Below, in pieces: positions 1-8,718 of a stretch of 64,000 nucleotides of DNA. Location of the stretch: assembly GCF_000686845.1 (NCBI RefSeq), contig NZ_JMLS01000021.1, positions 103,209 to 167,208 of the forward strand, written 5' to 3'. This stretch comes from Paenibacillus sp. UNC451MF. Lineage in GTDB: Bacteria; Bacillota; Bacilli; Paenibacillales; NBRC-103111. Positions within the stretch are counted from its first letter, which is position 1; every line of letters starts with the position of its first letter. The notes under the pieces are model-generated. The model was not told the DNA's origin. It saw only the letters and a list, made by a program, of their open reading frames with translations, and searched no databases. The translations under genes and the position numbers were made by a program.

Positions 1-1
1 T

Positions 2-454
2 GACGATCTGCTGCATCATGCATCGTTTTGGGGATTTGAACAGGAGAATTACATAGCGACAAGTACGATAGGTGCAGCAAAGGGGAATAAGCTTATTCAA
101 CGCTTCCTGGAATCCTATGATGGTAAGAGCTTCATTAAAGCAGATGGCACGCATGATGATTTAACCAATGTTGCTATCGTAACGAAGATGCTGGAGGAGC
201 TTGGTCTGAAACCGGATGGACAGTACCAGGAGATGGAAGGAATAGGCGTCTTTTATCCACAAACGTATTTTTCTCCTTATGACTATATTAACTGCAGGAA
301 GTTTATTACAGAAAATACATATGCCATGCATCACTATCATAAAAGCTGGCTGTCCCCAAAAGCAAGGCTTAAAAGCAAGGTGAAAACGATAGCGGCCCAA
401 TGGATTGGCGGGGACAATATTGCGAGACTGAGAAAATTGGTATCCAAAATGTAG
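2..454 (+). CDS. GT32-type glycosyltransferase, C-terminal part (5' end outside window)
   Basis: The reading frame is open from base 2 and gives 150 residues ending in a lysine/arginine-rich tail. The start of the gene lies before the window. The piece begins with an acidic DDLLHHASF segment followed by GFEQENYIATSTIGA, and near its end has FSPYDYIN and NTYAMHHYHKSW. This layout is typical of the C-terminal half of GT32/OCH1-like (capsular polysaccharide) glycosyltransferases, which move a sugar from a nucleotide-sugar to an acceptor at the inner face of the membrane. The next glycosyltransferase gene starts within 10 bases, so it belongs to the same operon. The family call rests on the C-terminal half only; donor and acceptor are unknown. 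Confidence 0.7.
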   Translation, partial: DDLLHHASFWGFEQENYIATSTIGAAKGNKLIQRFLESYDGKSFIKADGTHDDLTNVAIVTKMLEELGLKPDGQYQEMEGIGVFYPQTYFSPYDYINCRKFITENTYAMHHYHKSWLSPKARLKSKVKTIAAQWIGGDNIARLRKLVSKM

Positions 455-463
455 GGGGTCATG

Positions 464-1657
464 ATGAAGAACATATTGGTTGCCTCCTATGACATGGAAG
501 TTGGAGGAGTAGAGCGGAGTCTTGCCAGTATGCTGGAGCACTTCGATTATGAACAATATTCGGTTGATCTGATGCTCCATAGACATAAGGGCGATTTTAT
601 GAACCTACTGTCTCCTAAGGTGCGCTTGATCGATGAAATTCCGGAGTATGCGACGTTTCGCAAGTCCATTGCGGAGACGATCAAAGACAGGCATTACAGG
701 ATCGGGATATCAAGGGTTGCATCCAGAGTGAGTGCAGGACTCCTCGGGAAAATTCGCAATATGGCGGAACCGGGATACTATCAAATGCAGCTGATGTGGA
801 AGTACGCGCTGCCTTATTTGCCGAGCCTGGAAAAACCATATGATGTCGCGATCAGTTATTTGTGGCCGCATTATTTTGTCGCAGAGAAAATTCATGCCCG
901 ACAAAAAATAGCTTGGATTCATACGGATTATTCCAATATTGATACCGACATATCGCTGGATCTTCGGATGTGGAATCAATTTGACCTCATTGTAGCTGTG
1001 TCGGATGCTTGCCAAGCTTCATTTCTTGGGAAATATCCTTCGCTAGAGCCAAAAGTCATCGTTATGGAGAACATCACATCACCGGAATTTATAAGAACAA
1101 TGGCCAACAAGGAAGCTGCTGAACCTATAGAGAGTGACAGCCGTTTCACCCTGATTACGGTCGCCCGATTGTCTCATGCCAAAGGGATCGACAATGCAGT
1201 AAGAGCCCTGAAGCTCCTGAAGGATAAAGGCTATGACGATATCGCGTGGTATGTAGTCGGGTATGGTGGAGATGAGGCTATGATACATCAATTAATAGCA
1301 GAGCATAAGCTGGAGGACCGCTTTATTTTATTAGGCAAAAAAACAAATCCTTATCCGTACATGAAGGCAGCCAATCTCTATGTACAGCCATCACGCTATG
1401 AAGGTAAAGCCGTTACGGTCACCGAGGCTAAGATCTTAGGTAAGCCGGTTCTGATTACCAACTATCCTACCGCAGGCAGTCAGGTAGATAACGAAGTCGA
1501 TGGAGTGATCTGTGATTTGAATGTTGAGGGAATAGCCGAGGGCATCGAGAGAATGTATAAGAAGCAGGAGCTGAGGGTGCAGCTGATGGACAATATTAAG
1601 GATAAGGATTACGGAAACTCCTGTGAATTAGAAAAGCTATACCGGCTCATTGGATAA
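464..1657 (+). CDS. GT4 family glycosyltransferase (paralogue 1 of 3)
   Basis: A 397-aa GT-B fold transferase probably adding one sugar to an exopolysaccharide repeat unit on the cytoplasmic membrane face. The N-terminal glycine loop GGVERSL is at residues 14-20. The C-terminal donor-binding half has TVARLSHAKGID near residue 225 and the GT4 EX7E motif (EGKAVTVTE) near residue 313. Two ATGs sit at 461 and 464; the second is better spaced from the AGGGGG ribosome site at 453-458. It shares the unusual segments KTNPYPYMKAANLYVQPSR and KIAWIHTDYS with the genes at 3956 and 5165, so the three are duplicates. Acceptor and donor cannot be read from sequence. Confidence 0.88.
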   Translation: MKNILVASYDMEVGGVERSLASMLEHFDYEQYSVDLMLHRHKGDFMNLLSPKVRLIDEIPEYATFRKSIAETIKDRHYRIGISRVASRVSAGLLGKIRNMAEPGYYQMQLMWKYALPYLPSLEKPYDVAISYLWPHYFVAEKIHARQKIAWIHTDYSNIDTDISLDLRMWNQFDLIVAVSDACQASFLGKYPSLEPKVIVMENITSPEFIRTMANKEAAEPIESDSRFTLITVARLSHAKGIDNAVRALKLLKDKGYDDIAWYVVGYGGDEAMIHQLIAEHKLEDRFILLGKKTNPYPYMKAANLYVQPSRYEGKAVTVTEAKILGKPVLITNYPTAGSQVDNEVDGVICDLNVEGIAEGIERMYKKQELRVQLMDNIKDKDYGNSCELEKLYRLIG

Positions 1658-1703
1658 GGCCTTTAGACTATAGAGAGATTTTAGTTGCGGAGTGATTAGA
1701 GAC

Positions 1704-2738
1704 ATGAGTATCAAAGTAAGCGTGATTGTACCGGTGTATAACGCAGAGCAGTACATAGCCCATTGTATTGAATCCTTGTTAAACCAGACGCTTGAGGAAT
1801 GTGAGTTTATCTTTGTAAATGACGGCTCGAAGGATCAAAGCGGGCAGGTCATTGAGGAGTATAGCAAAACGGATTCAAGAATTAAGCTGGTCCATCAATC
1901 GAACCAAGGAGTAAGCGCAGCCAGAAATGCAGGATTACAGGAAGCCACAGGAACCTATATCGGTTTCGTGGATGCCGATGATTATGTAGACAAGGACATG
2001 TATGAAGTACTCTACAACACAGCAATCGAGAGCGATTACGACGTGGTTATTTCCAATTTTGAAAGTGAGATTGAGGGTCATAAGGTGATAACCACTTATC
2101 CGTTCCCACTCGGGACGGTTCTGAAGAAAGATTATATCGAGCAAGAAGTTTTAACTTATTTCCTCAAATCAGATCAATTGAATACCGTCTGCAGTAAATT
2201 GTATAAAAACAAACGGATACAAGATTATAAAGTCAAGTTTCCCGAGAAAGTAGCATTAGGGGAAGACGGATTGTTTAATATGCAATTTTTTAGACATGCG
2301 GATCGCATTCAATATATAGACTATACCGGGTACCATTATCGCGAAGTCGTTGGAAGCGCAACAAGAAATATTTTAGAAAAAGACTACTTTAAGCGGGCTT
2401 TAGAAGTGTACACATTAGACATCCCAGAGATGTACTTAACCACATTGGATAAGATGAGGATCCAGCAGCTGCGATCCATCAAGCTTATTAACAGTGTCAT
2501 GTCCTATATTTACGTATACTTCAAATCATCGAATGAGATCAGCTTTCGCCAAAGAATGAAGTACGTCAATAACATGATTAATGATCCGTGTGTGAGGGAA
2601 GCGTTGCCCTACTTCTACAGCGAAATGTATACCTCCTTGGGGACATATGAGAAATTTCTTGCCGATATGATTCGAAAAAGATTCACGCTGGGTCTGTTTG
2701 TTGCCACCACTTACAGCAGGTTAAGAAATAAAGCTTAG
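1704..2738 (+). CDS. GT2 family glycosyltransferase
   Basis: About 344 residues with a classical GT2 GT-A fold N-terminal domain: SVIVPVYNAEQYI at the start, FVNDGSKDQSG near residue 35, and the metal-binding acidic motif VDADDY near residue 90, followed by a less conserved helical C-terminal part. It probably transfers a sugar onto the lipid-linked repeat unit. A GTG at 1692 is an alternative start; ATG 1704 sits 11 bases after a GGAG ribosome site and starts the protein at its conserved MSIKVSVIVPVYN block, so I prefer it. The gene lies in a run of co-directional glycosyltransferases and is likely co-transcribed. Confidence 0.88.
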   Translation: MSIKVSVIVPVYNAEQYIAHCIESLLNQTLEECEFIFVNDGSKDQSGQVIEEYSKTDSRIKLVHQSNQGVSAARNAGLQEATGTYIGFVDADDYVDKDMYEVLYNTAIESDYDVVISNFESEIEGHKVITTYPFPLGTVLKKDYIEQEVLTYFLKSDQLNTVCSKLYKNKRIQDYKVKFPEKVALGEDGLFNMQFFRHADRIQYIDYTGYHYREVVGSATRNILEKDYFKRALEVYTLDIPEMYLTTLDKMRIQQLRSIKLINSVMSYIYVYFKSSNEISFRQRMKYVNNMINDPCVREALPYFYSEMYTSLGTYEKFLADMIRKRFTLGLFVATTYSRLRNKA

Positions 2739-2779
2739 CTGTAAGGAGCGCTGCATAATTCAAAGGAGGAGCTTAAGAA

Positions 2780-3940
2780 ATGAAGATTATGATGTTTGCC
2801 CACGATGGGAGTCTGAACAGGGGATGCGAGGCCATTGTACGCTCATCGACCCATATCATTAAGGAAAAGATTCAAGGCGCCAAGGTTTACTTGGCATCAG
2901 GGAAGCCTGACACGGACAAGGTGATCTCGAAGCTGGACGGCATTTATGACGGTTCTGCCCGCGGAATCAAGAAGTTTTCCTATGATTGGTTTCTTTCGGC
3001 AGTCAAGGTAAAGCTGTTCCAGGATGAGACCTATGCACTCGGTAAAATTCATAACAATATTGTGAAGCATATTCCTAACATGGACGTCTGTTTATCGATT
3101 GGGGGGGACAACTATTGCTACGGGGAGCAGCCGGGCTGGTATGAAATTAACCGCAGGGTGAAGGCCTCGGGCAAGAAACTCGTATTATGGGGCTGCTCTA
3201 TAGGGGAAGAAGATATGTCCGATAGAAAGCTGCAAGATCTTCGCTTGTTCGATCTGATCCTCGCCCGTGAAACGTTGACCTACGATATGCTGGTTGCAAA
3301 GGGGCTAACGAACGTCAAGCTGTGTGCGGATTCTGCGTTTACGATGGAGAAGGAAGAGCTGGAACTGCCGGCAGGCTGGCAAGAAGGCAATACGGTAGGG
3401 CTTAATTTCAGTCCATTAGTATGGAAGAAAAATAAAGAGTCCAGAACAGCCGTGAAGGACCTTATCCAACACATCCTTGATACGACAGATATGGCCATCG
3501 CCCTAACCCCCCATGTTATGGAAGGCGGTAACAATGATTATGAGGTTCTTCAGCAATACTATGAGGAGTTCAAGCACACCCATCGGGTCATCCTGCTGCC
3601 TAATCATTTAACTGCTATCCAATATAAAGGCTACATATCCAGAATGAGATTTTTTATCGGAGCTAGAACGCATGCGACCATAGCGGCATATTCCAATTAC
3701 GTTCCAACGATGGTGCTTGGCTATAGCGTTAAGTCTAAGGGCATATCGAAGGATATTTTTGGTGAAGAAAAATTGGTATTAAGTATTGATCAAATATCGA
3801 ACAGCTTCATGTTGAAGGCGAAATTTGATGAGATGATCAAAGAAGAAGGGCTGATTAAGCAAAAGCTTCAGGCATCGATCCCCCGCATTAAAAAGATGTC
3901 CTACAAGGCTGTTGAGTATTTAGATAAGCTAGTTCAATAA
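2780..3940 (+). CDS. Polysaccharide pyruvyl transferase family protein
   Basis: A 386-aa protein of the CsaB/WcaK-type pyruvyl transferase family, which adds ketal-linked pyruvate from phosphoenolpyruvate to sugars of cell-surface polymers. Visible landmarks are MFAHDGSLNRGCEAIVRS at the N-terminus, LSIGGDNYCYG near residue 110, LWGCSIG near residue 138, the ARETLTYD segment typical of this family, and the C-terminal GARTHATIAAYSN block near residue 295. The start follows a strong AGGAGG site (about 2764-2769). Its place among glycosyltransferases suggests the secreted polymer is pyruvylated and thus negatively charged; the sugar modified is unknown. Confidence 0.85.
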   Translation: MKIMMFAHDGSLNRGCEAIVRSSTHIIKEKIQGAKVYLASGKPDTDKVISKLDGIYDGSARGIKKFSYDWFLSAVKVKLFQDETYALGKIHNNIVKHIPNMDVCLSIGGDNYCYGEQPGWYEINRRVKASGKKLVLWGCSIGEEDMSDRKLQDLRLFDLILARETLTYDMLVAKGLTNVKLCADSAFTMEKEELELPAGWQEGNTVGLNFSPLVWKKNKESRTAVKDLIQHILDTTDMAIALTPHVMEGGNNDYEVLQQYYEEFKHTHRVILLPNHLTAIQYKGYISRMRFFIGARTHATIAAYSNYVPTMVLGYSVKSKGISKDIFGEEKLVLSIDQISNSFMLKAKFDEMIKEEGLIKQKLQASIPRIKKMSYKAVEYLDKLVQ

Positions 3941-3955
3941 AAAGAGGGTTATAGG

Positions 3956-5146
3956 ATGAAGAAGAACTTACTTTTTGTTATGCCAAGCCTGACAGCCGGT
4001 GGCGGAGAGAAAAGTTTAGTGAATTTGTTATCACAAATTGACTATAAAGCCTATAATGTGGACTTATTTCTATTCAGCCAAACCGGGGTATTCATTAATT
4101 CCCTGCCGAAAGAAGTCAATATATTGGGCTTTCCCAACAAATACAATATTTACACTAAAGGCTTGAAGAAGTCGATGGAGGAGTTTCTAGCCAAAGGTCA
4201 GGTGACCTTAGCTTACTCCAGACTTATGTTCACGGTGATGAACCGAGTCATCAGAAATACAGACTTTTCAGAGCAATTCACATGGAAATATCAAAGAAAA
4301 TCATTGGATACATTGGAAAAAGTATATGATGCAGCCATTGGATTTCTTGAGAAATCATCCATTTACTTTGTAGTGGATAAAGTGAAGGCCCGGAAGAAGA
4401 TCGGATGGATTCATACGAATTACTCCGATTCAGGGATGAGACATCACTATGACGATCCGTATTTCAAGCAGCTGGATCATATCGTAACGGTATCGGAAGA
4501 GTGTGCCAAATCACTGAGCGATCATTTTCTTCATTTGAATAATAAAATTAAAGTGATCTACAACATCGTATCGCCGAAGATGATCCATCATTTATCCAAT
4601 GAGGACATCGATGAAGGTACCATATTTGATACGGAATATACGAACATCGTTACACTAGCTAGATTAAGCCACGAGAAGGGCATCGATCTGGCAATCGAAT
4701 CCTGCAAATTACTGGTGGGCAAGGGCCACAACATAAGATGGTATGTTCTAGGGGACGGACAGGACAGGGAAAGCTTGGAATCTCTTATCGAGAAGCATCA
4801 ATTAGGCCCCTATTTCAAGCTTCTTGGAGTTAAGGAAAATCCATATCCGTATATCAAAAAGGCAGATATTTACGTCCAGCCTTCCCGTTACGAAGGTAAA
4901 TCGATAGCGATCGACGAAGCCAAAATTCTTCAAAAACCCATTGTCGTTACGAACTTTGAAACTGCCAAGGATCAAATTCAACATGGGATCAATGGTGTCA
5001 TTGTAGATTTATCTCCTGCGGGGATCTCTCAAGGGATTGAGAAGCTGATGGAAGATATCCCATTGAAGAATAGGGTTATTTGTAATCTAGCTATTGAGAA
5101 GCTGGGCACGGAGGGAGAAATACGGAAGCTCTACGAAATTTTATGA
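3956..5146 (+). CDS. GT4 family glycosyltransferase (paralogue 2 of 3)
   Basis: A 396-aa GT-B transferase. The N-terminal loop is GGGEKSLVNLL, the second Rossmann half has TLARLSHEKGIDLA near residue 225, and the EX7E donor-phosphate motif reads EGKSIAIDE near residue 312. The segment KENPYPYIKKADIYVQPSR is nearly identical to that in the gene at 5165. The start ATG follows an AGAGGG ribosome site by 8 bases. It lies 9 bases before its closest paralogue, which is typical of a tandem duplication that has diverged to add different sugars or linkages. The exact specificity cannot be inferred. Confidence 0.88.
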   Translation: MKKNLLFVMPSLTAGGGEKSLVNLLSQIDYKAYNVDLFLFSQTGVFINSLPKEVNILGFPNKYNIYTKGLKKSMEEFLAKGQVTLAYSRLMFTVMNRVIRNTDFSEQFTWKYQRKSLDTLEKVYDAAIGFLEKSSIYFVVDKVKARKKIGWIHTNYSDSGMRHHYDDPYFKQLDHIVTVSEECAKSLSDHFLHLNNKIKVIYNIVSPKMIHHLSNEDIDEGTIFDTEYTNIVTLARLSHEKGIDLAIESCKLLVGKGHNIRWYVLGDGQDRESLESLIEKHQLGPYFKLLGVKENPYPYIKKADIYVQPSRYEGKSIAIDEAKILQKPIVVTNFETAKDQIQHGINGVIVDLSPAGISQGIEKLMEDIPLKNRVICNLAIEKLGTEGEIRKLYEIL

Positions 5147-5164
5147 TGCGGGTGGTTGTTGCTT

Positions 5165-6346
5165 GTGAAGAAGAGAGTTTTGTTTGTCATGAACAATATG
5201 CGCTGCGGCGGAGCCGAGAAGGCATTGATTTCGCTGCTGGAAACGATGGATTATTCAGCATACGAAGTTGATTTATTCTTATTCAAGCATGACGGGATAT
5301 TTATGAACCAAATACCCGAGTCAGTCCATTTATTGGAAGAGCCGGCAGAATACCAGTATTATGATATGTCCATCAAAAGAGCGATTCTTGATTGTGTGAG
5401 AAAAGGAAAATTACATATTGCTTTATTCAGAGGCCTTGCAGGCGTGATTTTTAAAAGTGAAAAAAACAGAGTTCGATGTGAACAGAGGGTTTGGAAGTAT
5501 ATATCGAAGTCGTTGAAAAACATAGATAAGCCTTATGATATTGCCGTAGGGTACCTTGAAAAAAATCCGATATATTTTTGCATAGACAAAGTAAAGGCTC
5601 ATAAGAAGATAGGATTTATTCATAATGACTATGACAAATTGGGCATGGACCCGGAGCTGGATCGCTCTTACTTTGACAAGCTCGACCATTTGGTAACGGT
5701 ATCTGAAGAATGCGGCCATGTTCTCAAGAATAGATTTCCTATGTATCAGCAAAAGGTGGACGTCATGTATAACATTGTCTCTCCCGCCGCGATATCCAAA
5801 TTATCGCAGGAGCAGTCCGAATGGGATGATCGTCGCATGAAGCTGGTTTCCGTAGGACGGCTCAATCATCAAAAGGGCTTCGAGCTGGCTGTAGAGACTT
5901 GTAAAGAGCTGGTGCATAACGGATATCCCGTCACATGGTATGTCATTGGTGAGGGAGAGGAGCGGGGAATGCTGGAGAAGCTGATAGCAGCTAACAACCT
6001 CCAAGATCGCTTTGTGCTCATGGGATTAAAAGAAAATCCGTATCCGTACATAAAAGAAGCAGATATTTATGTGCAGCCGTCCCGGTTTGAAGGAAAATCG
6101 ATTGCAATAGATGAAGCCAAAATTCTTCACAAGCCCATCGTCGTAACGAACTTCAGCACGGCTAAGGATCAAATTAACGACAGGGAGAACGGCTTGATTG
6201 TAGAGATGAACTCTACATCGCTGTTTCATGCTATAAAATCATTGATCGATGACGAGGAGCTAAGACGTAAATTGACGCTCAACTTATCGAGGGAGAAGCT
6301 GGGGACCGAATCTGAAATTCATAAATTATATGAACTATTCGCGTAA
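5165..6346 (+). CDS. GT4 family glycosyltransferase (paralogue 3 of 3)
   Basis: About 393 aa. The N-terminal CGGAEKALISLL loop, SVGRLNHQKGFELA near residue 225 and the EX7E motif EGKSIAIDE near residue 310 define a GT4 retaining glycosyltransferase. Start codons TTG 5156, TTG 5159 and GTG 5165 are all possible; GTG 5165 is about 10 bases after GGGTGG and starts MKKRVLFVMNNM, matching the N-termini of the paralogues. It shares the KENPYPYIKEADIYVQPSR block and the LGTE.EI.KLYE C-terminus with the preceding gene, so the pair arose by recent duplication. It probably acts on the lipid-linked oligosaccharide. Confidence 0.88.
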   Translation: MKKRVLFVMNNMRCGGAEKALISLLETMDYSAYEVDLFLFKHDGIFMNQIPESVHLLEEPAEYQYYDMSIKRAILDCVRKGKLHIALFRGLAGVIFKSEKNRVRCEQRVWKYISKSLKNIDKPYDIAVGYLEKNPIYFCIDKVKAHKKIGFIHNDYDKLGMDPELDRSYFDKLDHLVTVSEECGHVLKNRFPMYQQKVDVMYNIVSPAAISKLSQEQSEWDDRRMKLVSVGRLNHQKGFELAVETCKELVHNGYPVTWYVIGEGEERGMLEKLIAANNLQDRFVLMGLKENPYPYIKEADIYVQPSRFEGKSIAIDEAKILHKPIVVTNFSTAKDQINDRENGLIVEMNSTSLFHAIKSLIDDEELRRKLTLNLSREKLGTESEIHKLYELFA

Positions 6347-6364
6347 TAGGAAAGGAACGATTCC

Positions 6365-7552
6365 ATGGTGGTTCAAATCTTAAGTGTGGTGTTACTGAGT
6401 CTCATTGCTGTAATCATCCTTATCGATGTCATCCCTATGTTCAAGGATTGGGTCAGCAGAATCCATATTGGACGCTACCAAGATAAACAAATGTGGAATA
6501 AATCCATTACGACAAGAGGGATTCGTTGGTTGAATAATACCCCTAAGATCAAAGTAACGGACAATACTCGATTCGTTGCTATCGATATGCTTAGAGGGAA
6601 CTATACGAAAAGTGCGATCCAGCACTGGCAAGAAGCTGCGTTAGTCATGGGACTGGCCGAGTATTTGAAACAAAACGATGATTCGGAAGTCAAGCAGGAA
6701 ATGACCAAGTTTTTGAATTCAAAGCTGGATAGCTCAGGCCAGTGGATCGAGAAGCCGAAGCAGGTGGATGGAGCCATCCTTGCTTACGCTATTATGAAGC
6801 TTGATTTCATTGATACAGATCGTTACAAAGCAGCCTTTGATTATATTTGGGACATGATTCAAGATCACAGGGGACAAGACGGAACAGTGGCATATCGGAA
6901 GTTCATGCAAAACTATCGTTATGTAGATACGATTGGATTCATTTGTCCCTTCTTGGTTTCATACGGTATCCGATATCAGAATCAGGAAAGTGTTAACTTG
7001 GCTGTAGAGCAGATTAAGGCGTACGAGGACAACGGTATGTTGGATCCTCATTTTATTCCAAGTCATGCTTATCAAGTTGAGAATAAAGTTCCCCTAGGGT
7101 TATATGGATGGGGAAGAGGACTTGGTTGGTATGCCATTGGACTTATCGATGCCTGGAACGAGCTGCCGGAAGGGCATCCCCATAAAGCTGCGCTGGAAGC
7201 TAGTGTGAAGAAATTCGCAATCGCCGCCAAATCCTTTCAGCAGCCATCCGGGAATTGGAGCTGGACAGTAACTCGAGGAGAGTGCAGGCCGGACTCATCA
7301 ACAACTGCTACACTTGGCTGGTTTATGCTGCAAGCAGCGAAGATTGAGGAGATTTCTGAGTTATGCGCCAATAGCGCAGACCTAGCTGTTCATTACTTAA
7401 TGCAGGCTACGCGAAGGAACGGCGCAGTCGATTTTTCCCAAGGAGATACTAAGGATATTGGCGTCTATTCCATGTTATTTAACATACTTCCTTTCACACA
7501 AGGATTTTGTATCCGATTAATGAATTCCAAAACCTATTCTAAGGCTGTGTGA
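6365..7552 (+). CDS. GH88/GH105-type (unsaturated glucuronyl/rhamnogalacturonyl hydrolase-like) membrane-anchored protein
   Basis: A 395-aa protein. Residues 5-25 form one strongly hydrophobic helix (ILSVVLLSLIAVIILIDVI), so the rest is probably outside the membrane as an anchored domain or held at its surface. The remaining part is an all-helical six-hairpin toroid: DGAILAYAIMKLD, YRYVDTIGFICPFLVSYG (an aspartate in the position of the general acid of GH88/105), GWGRGLGWYAIGLIDAW and TTATLGWFMLQAA. GH88/105 enzymes hydrolyse the unsaturated uronic acid left by lyases. A degradative-type fold inside a biosynthesis operon suggests trimming, editing or release of the polymer; that role is inference. 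Confidence 0.75.
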   Translation: MVVQILSVVLLSLIAVIILIDVIPMFKDWVSRIHIGRYQDKQMWNKSITTRGIRWLNNTPKIKVTDNTRFVAIDMLRGNYTKSAIQHWQEAALVMGLAEYLKQNDDSEVKQEMTKFLNSKLDSSGQWIEKPKQVDGAILAYAIMKLDFIDTDRYKAAFDYIWDMIQDHRGQDGTVAYRKFMQNYRYVDTIGFICPFLVSYGIRYQNQESVNLAVEQIKAYEDNGMLDPHFIPSHAYQVENKVPLGLYGWGRGLGWYAIGLIDAWNELPEGHPHKAALEASVKKFAIAAKSFQQPSGNWSWTVTRGECRPDSSTTATLGWFMLQAAKIEEISELCANSADLAVHYLMQATRRNGAVDFSQGDTKDIGVYSMLFNILPFTQGFCIRLMNSKTYSKAV

Positions 7553-8118
7553 GACTGATGATAAAAAAATGTATTCATTTTATTAGAGCTAGGGCCAGAA
7601 AATATATTCTGGAGGAGCTATGGCTTGAAGATTACATTAAAGTGGGGTTGAAGCTAGGCGACAATTGCTCCATTCAACCGGGGGGCGTTTTTGATTACTC
7701 CCATTGCTGGCTAATCAATATTGGCAACAATGTAACGATAGCGCCTCAAGCTTACTTACTTGCACACGATGCCAGCACTAAACAATTAAATCAGTATACC
7801 AAGGTGGGCAGCATTACAATAGAGGATGATGTTTTTATAGGTGCCAGAGCTTTGATTATGCCTGGAGTCACGGTTGGCAAACGTTCGATCATTGCAGCTG
7901 GAAGCATCGTCACCAAATCGGTGCCCGAGGGAAGTATAGTTGCAGGCAATCCAGCTAAGGTCCTGTTTACGGTCGAGGAGTACATCGAAAAGACGAACAA
8001 ATTAATGGAAAGCAAAAAGATATATGACCGTCGCTACACGCTAGGCGGGAACATATCGCCTGCAGATAAAGTAAAGATGTACGAGGAGCTAATACAAAAT
8101 ATTGGATTTGTAGTCTAA
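7549..8118 (+). CDS. Hexapeptide-repeat O-acyltransferase (LbH family), copy 1
   Basis: About 189 aa from GTG 7549, overlapping the previous stop by four bases; ATG 7558 is an alternative start. A left-handed beta-helix of hexapeptide repeats is visible from NIGNNVTIAPQA through VFIGARALIMPGVTVGKRS to SIVTKSVPEGSIVAGNPAKV. The histidine in LLAHDAST is in the position of the catalytic base of the NodL/LacA/CysE-like acetyltransferases. It probably O-acetylates a sugar of the exopolysaccharide using acetyl-CoA. The neighbouring gene at 8146 is a clear paralogue. Confidence 0.85.
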   Translation: MRLMIKKCIHFIRARARKYILEELWLEDYIKVGLKLGDNCSIQPGGVFDYSHCWLINIGNNVTIAPQAYLLAHDASTKQLNQYTKVGSITIEDDVFIGARALIMPGVTVGKRSIIAAGSIVTKSVPEGSIVAGNPAKVLFTVEEYIEKTNKLMESKKIYDRRYTLGGNISPADKVKMYEELIQNIGFVV

Positions 8119-8145
8119 TAATCGTAGAGTAAGCAGGTGGCATTA

Positions 8146-8691
8146 ATGATAACAAGAATAATAGCATCGTTGAAAGCGAGAATAAAAAATAAGCTAAACC
8201 CCAAAACTGAGCTCCAAATTTTAAAAGAACGAGGCTTGACCTACGGGAAAAATTTTAATTTTTTTAATAGTCATATAGACTACGGACATTGTTGGCTGGT
8301 CGAAATTGGGGACGACGTAACCATAACCAACAGTACTATATTAGCACACGATGCCAGTACAAAATTACACTTTGGAAAAGCGAAAATTGGGAAAGTCAAG
8401 ATAGGGGATAGAGTATTTATCGGGTACAACAGTGTGGTTTTGTGTAATGTCACCATAGGAAATGATGTTATCGTTGCGGCCGGTTCTATTGTAACTAAAT
8501 CGATACCGGAAAATAGTATTGTTGCTGGGAATCCAGCGAGGATTATTGGTACAACAACCGATTATTTAGAAAAGCATAGACAGCAAATGATGGTTAAACC
8601 GGTTTACGATACGTACTGGCCGCATAAAACTCAGGAACAAATCGCGACTATAAAAAAAGATTTAGACAATGACTTCGGCTATGATGAATAA
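8146..8691 (+). CDS. Hexapeptide-repeat O-acyltransferase (LbH family), copy 2
   Basis: About 181 aa from ATG 8146, which follows an AGGTGG ribosome site by 5 bases; a GTG at 8137 lies inside that site and is unlikely. Hexapeptide beta-helix repeats run from VEIGDDVTI to SIVTKSIPENSIVAGNPARI, with the AHDAST histidine motif shared with the previous gene. It has the fold of acetyl-CoA dependent sugar O-acetyltransferases. Two adjacent, diverged copies suggest two different acetylation positions on the polymer. AT-rich codon use here resembles that of the flippase gene downstream. Confidence 0.85.
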   Translation: MITRIIASLKARIKNKLNPKTELQILKERGLTYGKNFNFFNSHIDYGHCWLVEIGDDVTITNSTILAHDASTKLHFGKAKIGKVKIGDRVFIGYNSVVLCNVTIGNDVIVAAGSIVTKSIPENSIVAGNPARIIGTTTDYLEKHRQQMMVKPVYDTYWPHKTQEQIATIKKDLDNDFGYDE

Positions 8692-8718
8692 ATTAGAGCA
8701 TGGAACGCGGAGATGCAT

